A DNA stretch of 64,000 bases from positions 1,922,001-1,986,000 of the forward strand of contig NZ_CP092427.2 in NCBI RefSeq assembly GCF_022374875.2. The letters are read 5' to 3'. Under the pieces are notes generated by a model. That model did no database searches. It was not told the DNA's origin and worked only from the letters and a program-made list of their open reading frames with translations. A program made the position numbers and the translations under genes. The stretch's first letter is position 1. Each line of letters opens with the position of its first letter. Positions 57,509-64,000 of this stretch are shown here, one piece after another. This DNA is from Mycolicibacterium rufum (lineage in GTDB: Bacteria; Actinomycetota; Actinomycetes; Mycobacteriales; Mycobacteriaceae).

Positions 57509-59905
57509 ATGCGCGTTGACGGGCGGGACATCGTCGTCTCGGGGAGCCTGCTCCAACCACTCACCCGGCGCACCAACGACATTCTGCGGCTCGCGCTCTC
57601 GGGGCTTTTCCTCGTCGTCGTCATCACCAGTTCGCTGATCACCCGCAACGAATGGGAAGCGCTGGAACAGTCGATCTCCGAGATCGTCGGCGTGTTGAGC
57701 CCCGCGCAGTCCAACACCGTCTACCTGATCTACGGCGTGGCGATTCTCGCGCTGCCCTTCGTGATCCTGATCGGGCTGATCGTCGCGCAGCAGTGGAAGC
57801 TGCTGGGCGCCTACGCCGCCGCGGGCATCGCGGCGATCCTGCTGCTGTCGATCACCGGCAACGGTATCGCGGCACCGCAGTGGCATTTCGATCTCACCGA
57901 GCGCCTCGACACCGTGCTCTCGCAGTTCCTCGACGATCCGCGCTGGATCGGGATGCTCGCTGCGGTGCTGACGGTGTCGGGGCCGTGGCTGCCGGCGCGG
58001 TGGCGACGGTGGTGGTGGGCGCTGTTGTTGGCGTTCGTGCCGATCCACCTGGTGGTCAGCGCGGTCGTGCCGGCGCGCTCGCTGCTCGGCCTGTCGGTCG
58101 GCTGGTTCGTCGGCGCGCTGGTGGTCCTCGTGGTCGGCACCCCGGCGCTCGAGGTGCCCCTCGACGGCGCGGCGCGCGCGATGGCGCGGCGCGGCTTCCG
58201 GGTGTCGGCGCTGCGGGTGGTCCGGCCGGCGGGGCGAGGACCCATGGTGCTCACGGCGACTCAGGACCGGACGGTGGATCGCGCCGATCCGGATGAGGGC
58301 GTCGCGGTCGTCGAACTGTACGGGCCCCATCAGCGCGGGGGCGGCTTCCTGCGGCAGTTCTGGCGCAAGCTGAGGCTGCGCGACAGCGAGACCGCGCCGC
58401 TGCAGACCTCGATGCGCCGCGCTGTCGAGCACCGCGCCCTGATGGCCATCGCGATCCGCGAACTGGCGCTGTCGAACACGACGCCGATCGCGGTGTCGGC
58501 GCTCGACCGCGGCTGGACGCTGTACGCGCACCGCCCCGCCCGGGGGACGCCGCTCGACGACTGCGTCGAGCACACACCCGTCACCCGGGTGTGGGACGCG
58601 TTGGGAATCCTGCACAGTCAACAGATCTCACATGGCGATCTGCGCGCCAAGGAGATCACCGTCGTCGACGGCGCCCCGCAGTTCGGTGGCTTCACCCTCG
58701 CCGAATACGGTGCGTCCGAAGCACATCTGCACACCGACATCGCGCAGTTGCTGGTCACCACCACCGACCTCTACGGCGCCGGGGAAGCCGTGACGGCCGC
58801 GATCACGGTGTTCGGCAACGACGCCGTGCTCGCCGCGTCGCGCCGTCTCACCAAAGCCGCGATGCACCAGCGTCTGCGGAACTCGGTGCGCGACGCCGGC
58901 GCGGTGATGTCGGCGGCACGCGAGGAGGTCAAGCGCCAGACCGGCGCCGACCAGATCACCACCGCGACGATCACCCGCTTCACCCGCAGCCAGCTGATCC
59001 AGACGGTGCTGCTGGTCGCGCTCGTCTACGTCGCCTATCCGTTCATCAGCTCGGTGCCGGTGTTCTTCTCCGAACTGCGGTCGGCGAACTGGTGGTGGGC
59101 ACTGGCAGGCCTCGCGGTCTCGGCGCTCACCTATCTGGGCGCGGCGGCGGCGCTGTGGGCGTGCGCCGACGGCATGGTGAGTTTCCGGAACCTGAGCATC
59201 ATGCAGGTGGCCAACACGTTCGCCGCGACCACCACCCCCGCGGGCGTCGGTGGTCTGGCACTGAGCACCCGGTTCCTGCAGAAGGGCGGGCTCGGCGCGC
59301 TGCGGGCCACGACGACGGTGGCGCTGCAACAGTCGGTGCAGGTGCTCACCCACCTCACGCTGTTGATCGTGTTCAGCGCCGCGGCCGGCGCGTCGGCGAA
59401 TCTGTCGCGGTTCGTGCCCAGCGCGACCGTGCTGTACCTGGTGGCCGGCGTGGTGTTCGGCGCGGTCGGGGTGTCCCTGTTCGTGCCGCAGCTGCGACGC
59501 TGGCTCGCGACCGCGGTGCGGCCCCGGCTCAAGGAGGTCATCGACGACCTCGTCGAGCTGGCCCGTGAACCCAAGCGCCTCGCGCTGATCGTGCTGGGTT
59601 GTGCCGCAACTACTCTGGGGGCCGCGCTGGCGCTGTGGGCGAGTATCGAGGCGTTCGGCGGCGACGCCAGCTTCGTCACCGTCACGATCGTGACGATGGT
59701 CGGCGGCACCCTGGCGTCGGCGGCGCCCACGCCGGGCGGTGTCGGTGCCGTGGAGGCGGCACTGATCGGTGGTCTGGCCGCGTTCGGGGTGCCCGCCGCG
59801 ATCGCGGTCCCCTCGGTGCTGCTGTACCGGATCCTGACGTGCTGGCTGCCGGTGTTCATCGGCTGGCCGATCATGCGCTGGCTCACCCGCAACGACATGA
59901 TCTAG
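57509..59905 (+). CDS. Membrane protein: pseudokinase-like domain fused to LPG-synthase/flippase-type domain
   Basis: 798 residues. N-terminal membrane helices (about 25-225), then a cytoplasmic kinase-like domain (about 230-480) with ISHGDLRAKEITVV at the place of the catalytic loop and QFGGF where DFG should be. The Lys/Asp set needed for catalysis looks incomplete (HGDL present, DFG absent). Eight or so further helices (about 490-798) match the lysylphosphatidylglycerol synthase TM (UPF0104) family, with NTFAATTTPAGVGGLALSTRF and SAAPTPGGVGAVEAALIGG. May move or modify lipids or polyprenyl-linked sugars, gated by the kinase-like part. Confidence 0.82.
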   Translation: MRVDGRDIVVSGSLLQPLTRRTNDILRLALSGLFLVVVITSSLITRNEWEALEQSISEIVGVLSPAQSNTVYLIYGVAILALPFVILIGLIVAQQWKLLGAYAAAGIAAILLLSITGNGIAAPQWHFDLTERLDTVLSQFLDDPRWIGMLAAVLTVSGPWLPARWRRWWWALLLAFVPIHLVVSAVVPARSLLGLSVGWFVGALVVLVVGTPALEVPLDGAARAMARRGFRVSALRVVRPAGRGPMVLTATQDRTVDRADPDEGVAVVELYGPHQRGGGFLRQFWRKLRLRDSETAPLQTSMRRAVEHRALMAIAIRELALSNTTPIAVSALDRGWTLYAHRPARGTPLDDCVEHTPVTRVWDALGILHSQQISHGDLRAKEITVVDGAPQFGGFTLAEYGASEAHLHTDIAQLLVTTTDLYGAGEAVTAAITVFGNDAVLAASRRLTKAAMHQRLRNSVRDAGAVMSAAREEVKRQTGADQITTATITRFTRSQLIQTVLLVALVYVAYPFISSVPVFFSELRSANWWWALAGLAVSALTYLGAAAALWACADGMVSFRNLSIMQVANTFAATTTPAGVGGLALSTRFLQKGGLGALRATTTVALQQSVQVLTHLTLLIVFSAAAGASANLSRFVPSATVLYLVAGVVFGAVGVSLFVPQLRRWLATAVRPRLKEVIDDLVELAREPKRLALIVLGCAATTLGAALALWASIEAFGGDASFVTVTIVTMVGGTLASAAPTPGGVGAVEAALIGGLAAFGVPAAIAVPSVLLYRILTCWLPVFIGWPIMRWLTRNDMI

Positions 59906-59912
59906 CCGCATT

Positions 59913-59979
59913 GCGCCGGAATAGCATTCCGGGTTGCTATTTCGCGCTCGCAGCAACCAGGAATGCTATTCCGCGGCGC
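59913..59979. terminator. Long hairpin between convergent genes
   Basis: Arms 59918-59938 and 59952-59972 match at 20 of 21 positions around a 13-base loop; GCGCC/GGCGC extends the stem with a 2-base bulge. GGAATAGCATTCC, itself a palindrome, occurs in each arm. It lies between convergent genes and can serve both as a terminator, though without T-runs. Confidence 0.6.
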
Positions 59980-59995
59980 GGTCCGGTCTGATCTG

Positions 59996-60217
59996 TCAGC
60001 AGGCCTGTCCGGCGAACACCGCGCCGGTGACGAGCGCGATCACGATCGCGAGATTCGGCATCCCGCTGGACAGGGCGAGCACCACACCGGCCACGGCGGC
60101 GATCAGCACCGTCACCATCAGAAAAGCGACGACCCAGTTGGTCTCGTGGGACGCGTGCACCGTATGCGATGGCTTGACGTGCTGGGGGACCATCGCGCCC
60201 TCGCCGAATCCGACCAT
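59996..60217 (-). CDS. Small membrane protein, 73 residues
   Basis: ATG at 60217 after GAGAGGGCGG. The first 25 residues are polar with several His (PQHVKPSHTVHASHE), followed by two hydrophobic stretches (NWVVAFLMVTVLIAAVAGVV and LAIVIALVTGAVFAG). Probably a two-helix membrane protein. A TATAGT -10 at 60246-60241 is close by. No family recognised. Confidence 0.65.
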   Translation of the reverse strand: MVGFGEGAMVPQHVKPSHTVHASHETNWVVAFLMVTVLIAAVAGVVLALSSGMPNLAIVIALVTGAVFAGQAC

Positions 60218-60377
60218 GTCCGCCCTCTCTGTGATTGCGGACACACTATAACGCCGCAATGATCCAGATCACAGCAATAACGGTGATCTTGTGACCGGCC
60301 AGGAAGTCGAAAGCTGTACTAACAGAACTGATGAGCGTGGCTAACTGCCCTACCGGGCGCAGGTACCGTGGTCCGCG

Positions 60378-61082
60378 GTGAGGGTCGCAATCCTGGCCGC
60401 CACGGCGGCGCTGACGATGACGCTGGTGCAGTGCGCACCGCCCCCGCCGCCGGCCCCGCCGCCGCCCCCAGAGTCGAGCCGTCCCTCGATGCCCGCACCC
60501 CAGCCCCCCGCCGCGCCACCGCCGCAACCTCCGAGAGTCAGCCCGGTGACCGCCGCCGACCTCGGTGCGACGTGGCGGCCCGGCTGCCCGGTGGGCCCGG
60601 ACGCGCTGCGCCGCGTGGAGCTGGACCACTGGGGCCTCGACGGCCGGCGCCACCGCGGCGAACTCATCGTCAGCGCCGAGGTGGTGGACGCCGTCATCGA
60701 CGTGTTCAGCCAGCTCAGCGCGTTGCGGTTTCCGATCGAGAAGATGCAGGGCGCCGATCGCTATCCCGGCGGTGAGGACGAACTGTCGATGCGCGACAAC
60801 AACACCTCGGCGTTCAACTGCCGCGGCATCCCGGGCTCCGACAGTTGGTCACTGCACGCCTACGGACGCGCGGTCGACATCAACCCGCGCATCAACCCCT
60901 ACCTCGACTCGCGCGGGCACTTCGAACCCGCCAACAGCGGGCCGTGGCTGGACCGCACCCGCACCGATCCCGGCATGTTCCACGACGGCGACCCGGCCGT
61001 GGCGGCGTTCACCGAGCGCGGCTGGCGCTGGGGCGGGAACTGGCGTACCCCGCTGGACTACCAGCACTTCGAACTGCGCTGA
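60378..61082 (+). CDS. M15 D-Ala-D-Ala carboxypeptidase-like secreted protein
   Basis: 234 residues, GTG at 60378. Signal peptide with LVQC-A (Cys19) that could be a weak lipobox; then a Pro-rich linker (about 20-55). The rest is an M15 peptidase fold with SLHAYGRAVDINP (zinc His and Asp, SxHxxGxAxD pattern) and DYQHFE (third zinc His). Members trim peptidoglycan peptides. Located in the cell envelope. Confidence 0.85.
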   Translation: MRVAILAATAALTMTLVQCAPPPPPAPPPPPESSRPSMPAPQPPAAPPPQPPRVSPVTAADLGATWRPGCPVGPDALRRVELDHWGLDGRRHRGELIVSAEVVDAVIDVFSQLSALRFPIEKMQGADRYPGGEDELSMRDNNTSAFNCRGIPGSDSWSLHAYGRAVDINPRINPYLDSRGHFEPANSGPWLDRTRTDPGMFHDGDPAVAAFTERGWRWGGNWRTPLDYQHFELR

Positions 61083-61199
61083 CGCCTGCGGTGCGGCCTG
61101 CGCTGCGGCACAGCATCACGATTTCGTCAGATCATGAACCTCCACGCCGTTTCTTCCGTGTCGTAAATTAAGCGCTTCTCGAGAACACGGGAGACAGAG

Positions 61200-63449
61200 C
61201 TGCTTCACCGACTCGCTTCGCTCGCGCTCGCCGCCCCACGCCGGATCGTGGCGGCCGCGGCGGCGTTGACCGTCGTGCTCGCCGTCCTGGGAGTCCCGGT
61301 GGCCGCCAGCCTGTCTCCCAGCGGGTTCGCCGACCCCGGCTCCGAGTCGGCGCGCGCATCGCGGACCCTGACCGAGACGTTCGGCCAGGGCGACGTGGTG
61401 ATGCTGATCGTGGTGTCCTCCCCCGACGGCGTGGACAGCCCCGCCGCACGGGACACCGGGCGGCGCATCGCCCAGCGCGTCGCCGAGCATCCGCACGTCG
61501 CCACGGTCTCGTCGGCGTGGACCACCCCGCCGGCCGCCGCGGCCGACCTGGTCAGCCGGGACCGGACGGCCGGCCTGGTCGTCGTCGGCATCACCGGCAC
61601 CGAGGCGCAGCAGCAGACCTACGCCAAGGAGATCGACCGCGACGTCACGCGCGACGTGTCCGCGGGCGTCTCGGTGCGCACCGGCGGGACAGCCATGGTC
61701 AACGTGCAGATCACCGAGCACTCACAGCGCGACCTGCTGCTGATGGAGGGTCTGGCGATTCCGCTGAGCTTCCTGGTGCTGGTCTGGGTGTTCGGCGGGC
61801 TGCTGGCCGCGGCGCTGCCGGTGGCGATCGGGGTGATGGCGATCGTCGGGGCGCTGGCGGTGCTGCGGATGGTCACCTTCGCCACCGACGTGTCGATCTT
61901 CGCGCTCAATCTGGCCACCGCGATGGGGCTGGCCCTGGCGATCGACTACACCCTGTTGATCCTGAGCCGCTACCGCGACGAGCTCGCCGGCGGCGCCGGG
62001 CGCGCCGAGGCCGTGCAGCGCACCCTGGCCACCGCCGGGCGCACCGTGATCTTCTCGGCGACGACGGTCGCGTTGTCGATGTCGGTGATGGTGCTGTTCC
62101 CGATGCACTTCCTCAAGTCGTTCGCCTATGCGGGGGTGGCGACGGTCGCGTTCGCCGCGGCGGCCGCCGTGGTGGTCACCCCGGCAGCCCTGGTGCTGCT
62201 CGGTGACCGGCACGACGCCCTCGACGTGCGCCGGTTCGCCCGTCGGGTGCTGCGCCGCCCCGACCCGCGACCCGTGCCCGTCGAACAGCGCTTCTGGTAC
62301 CGCTGCGCGAAGACCGTGATGCGCCGGGCGCTGCCGCTCGGGCTGGCCGTCGTCGCGCTGCTGATCGTCGCGGGCCTGCCGTTCCTCGGCGTGCGGTGGG
62401 GCTTCCCCGACGACCGCGTGCTGCCGCCGTCCGCGTCGGCGCATCAGGTCGGCGACCAGCTGCGGCGCGACTTCGCCGACAACACCGACACCGCGGTCAC
62501 CGTCGTCGTCCCCGACACCGGCGGGCTGGGCCCGGCCGAGCTGTCGGCCTACGCCACCGGGCTGTCGCGGGTGCCCGACGTGGTCAGCGTGTCCGCCCCC
62601 AGCGGCACGTACGTCGACGGGGTTGCGCAGGGGCCGCCGTCGGCGCCGGCCCGCGAACGGGACGGCAGCGCGTTCCTCACCGTCGCCAGCAGCGCGCCGT
62701 TGTTCTCCGACGCGTCGGAGCGCCAACTCGACGCGCTGCACGCCGTACCCGGCCCGGGTGGTCGGACCGTCGAGATGACCGGAACCGCACAGACCAACCG
62801 CGACAGCGTCGACGCGATCACCTCCACGCTGCCGCTGGTGCTCGGCCTGATCGCGGTCATCATGTTCGCGCTGCTGTTCCTGCTCACCGGCAGCATCGTG
62901 GTTCCTCTCAAAGCTCTTGTGTTGAACGTTCTTTCGTTGACCGCAGCGTTCGGCGCGCTGGTATGGGTGTTCCAGGACGGTCACCTGGGCGGCCTGGGCA
63001 CCACCCCCACCGGCACACTGGTCGCCAACATGCCGGTGCTGCTGTTCTGCATCGCCTTCGGCCTGTCAATGGACTACGAGGTGTTCCTCGTCGCGCGCAT
63101 CCGCGAATTCTGGCTCGCCACCGGACAATCCGACGAGTCGGTGGCGTTGGGCATCGCCTACACCGGCCGCATCATCACCGCGGCCGCGCTGATCATGTCG
63201 ATCTCGTTCGCTGCGCTGATCGCGGCCAGCACGTCGGTGATGCGGATGTTCGGCCTGGGCCTGACACTGGCCGTGCTGGTCGACGCGACGCTCGTGCGCA
63301 TGGTGGCGGTGCCGGCGTTCATGCGTCTGATGGGGGGCTGGAACTGGTGGGCGCCGCACTGGCTCAGGCGGATCCACCGCCGCCTCGGTCTCGAGGAGGA
63401 GCCGGCGGCCCCACCCCCACGGGAACCCACAGAACGGATAGCGCCATGA
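61200..63449 (+). CDS. MmpL-family RND transporter
   Basis: About 749 residues if read from CTG 61200, or 733 from GTG 61248. The preceding codons encode [17 protein letters not shown], the usual MmpL N terminus, and GGGAGA stands just before; a stop at 61164 limits the frame. The two RND halves carry [23 protein letters not shown] and [21 protein letters not shown], the Asp-Tyr proton-relay pairs. Twelve membrane helices are expected. It exports a lipid or polyketide; the type III polyketide synthase behind it overlaps by four bases (ATGA), so the substrate is likely that product. Confidence 0.9.
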   Translation: MLHRLASLALAAPRRIVAAAAALTVVLAVLGVPVAASLSPSGFADPGSESARASRTLTETFGQGDVVMLIVVSSPDGVDSPAARDTGRRIAQRVAEHPHVATVSSAWTTPPAAAADLVSRDRTAGLVVVGITGTEAQQQTYAKEIDRDVTRDVSAGVSVRTGGTAMVNVQITEHSQRDLLLMEGLAIPLSFLVLVWVFGGLLAAALPVAIGVMAIVGALAVLRMVTFATDVSIFALNLATAMGLALAIDYTLLILSRYRDELAGGAGRAEAVQRTLATAGRTVIFSATTVALSMSVMVLFPMHFLKSFAYAGVATVAFAAAAAVVVTPAALVLLGDRHDALDVRRFARRVLRRPDPRPVPVEQRFWYRCAKTVMRRALPLGLAVVALLIVAGLPFLGVRWGFPDDRVLPPSASAHQVGDQLRRDFADNTDTAVTVVVPDTGGLGPAELSAYATGLSRVPDVVSVSAPSGTYVDGVAQGPPSAPARERDGSAFLTVASSAPLFSDASERQLDALHAVPGPGGRTVEMTGTAQTNRDSVDAITSTLPLVLGLIAVIMFALLFLLTGSIVVPLKALVLNVLSLTAAFGALVWVFQDGHLGGLGTTPTGTLVANMPVLLFCIAFGLSMDYEVFLVARIREFWLATGQSDESVALGIAYTGRIITAAALIMSISFAALIAASTSVMRMFGLGLTLAVLVDATLVRMVAVPAFMRLMGGWNWWAPHWLRRIHRRLGLEEEPAAPPPREPTERIAP

Positions 63450-64000
63450 ATCCCGTCAGTGTCATCGCCGGCGTCCAAGGTGCGTTGCCGCCGCACCGGT
63501 ACACCCAGCAGGAGGTCACCGAGGCCTTCCTGGCCGTGCCGGCGTTCGCCGGATTCGGCGAGGTCGTGCGCGGTCTGCACGAGCACGCCAAGGTCCACTC
63601 CCGGCACTTCGTGCTCCCCCTCGAGCGTTACCCGGCGCTGCAGGATTTCGGCGAGGCCAACGACATCTACCTCGAGCACGCCGTCGATCTCGGCTGTGAG
63701 GCACTGACGGCGGCGCTCGACGAGGCCGGTGTGCACCCCAGCGATTTGGACCTCATCCTTACCACCACGGTCACCGGTGTCGCGGTGCCCTCGCTGGACG
63801 CCCGCATCGCCGGTCGGCTGGGTCTGCGGCCCGATGTGCGCCGGATCCCGCTGTTCGGGCTGGGCTGCGTCGCCGGTGCGGCGGGCATCGCGCGCATGCA
63901 CGACTATCTGCGCGGGGCACCCGGCCACACCGCCGCGCTGGTGTCGGTCGAACTGTGCTCGCTGACCTACCCGGCGGCCGAGCCGACGATGGCGAGCCTG
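63446..64000 (+). CDS. Type III polyketide synthase, partial
   Basis: First 185 codons; the gene runs off the window. Chalcone-synthase fold: [20 protein letters not shown] at the start, [13 protein letters not shown], and the catalytic Cys in [12 protein letters not shown]. Related mycobacterial enzymes (Pks10, Pks11, Pks18) make long-chain alkylpyrones or resorcinols. Its ATG overlaps the MmpL stop, so synthesis and export are coupled. Confidence 0.92.
   Translation, partial: MNPVSVIAGVQGALPPHRYTQQEVTEAFLAVPAFAGFGEVVRGLHEHAKVHSRHFVLPLERYPALQDFGEANDIYLEHAVDLGCEALTAALDEAGVHPSDLDLILTTTVTGVAVPSLDARIAGRLGLRPDVRRIPLFGLGCVAGAAGIARMHDYLRGAPGHTAALVSVELCSLTYPAAEPTMASL

Noticed and set aside
60265-60286. 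GATCAC-N10-GTGATC inverted repeat
   Set aside because: Spacing does not fit a Crp site and it lies outside any clear promoter.

Overview
The window is a high-GC actinobacterial chromosome segment whose gene content and order match the rpoB/rpoC-mmaA-had-recBCD part of Mycobacterium genomes, read in the opposite direction to M. tuberculosis H37Rv (roughly Rv0668 to Rv0629c, locus numbers from memory). Mycolic-acid genes (mmaA-type methyltransferases, hadABC), MceG/Mkl and an MmpL transporter make a Mycobacterium/Mycolicibacterium host nearly certain. Many extra genes relative to M. tuberculosis suggest an environmental, fast-growing type.

Layout. 1-15956 (minus strand): rpoC (partial), rpoB, a secreted alpha/beta hydrolase, mceG/mkl, rplL, rplJ with a structured leader, a ROK kinase, a small coupled protein, a GH38 alpha-mannosidase and a WYL regulator. 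16018-23255: two DinB-like proteins, a TetR regulator divergent from a DUF2236 protein, an ABC1/UbiB kinase, a LipG-like hydrolase, and two mycolic acid methyltransferases (MmaA2-like and MmaA4-like). 23301-33924: a roughly 10 kb accessory island at the junction where M. tuberculosis has mmaA4 next to rplA. 33925-38764 (minus): rplA, rplK, nusG, secE, tRNA-Trp, hadC, hadB, hadA, rpmG, tRNA-Met, tRNA-Thr. 38899-44781: a metallo-hydrolase, a DUF2235 protein lacking its serine, echA3, a CorA-like transporter, a flavin reductase and a DUF3060 protein. 44815-47720: a six-gene iron-sulphur/globin operon under a cysteine-rich regulator, plus a divergent cupin. 47917-57054: recC, recB, a NYN-LOTUS gene and recD. 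57179-64000: a small secreted protein, a pseudokinase/LPG-synthase-like membrane protein, a small membrane protein, an M15 peptidase-like lipoprotein, and an MmpL transporter coupled to a type III polyketide synthase (partial).

The most interesting part is the island. On one side is a membrane TIR protein whose outer part is a PknH-type sensor domain. Divergent from it is a membrane protein with RCK-like Rossmann domains and a RyR domain. The same strand continues with a GAF protein, a cytoplasmic subtilisin, a Crp/Fnr regulator, a 91-residue peptide with an aromatic, two-cysteine tail, a TlpA-like thioredoxin and a peptidase-less ABC exporter. The peptide has the best ribosome-binding site in the region and a Crp-type palindrome upstream. 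I read this as a peptide maturation and export cassette (RiPP- or bacteriocin-like) joined to a TIR/RyR signalling pair. I do not recognise the combination as a described system.

Starts were chosen by ribosome-binding sites, start/stop overlaps and family lengths. Regulatory sites are read by eye and are predictions.
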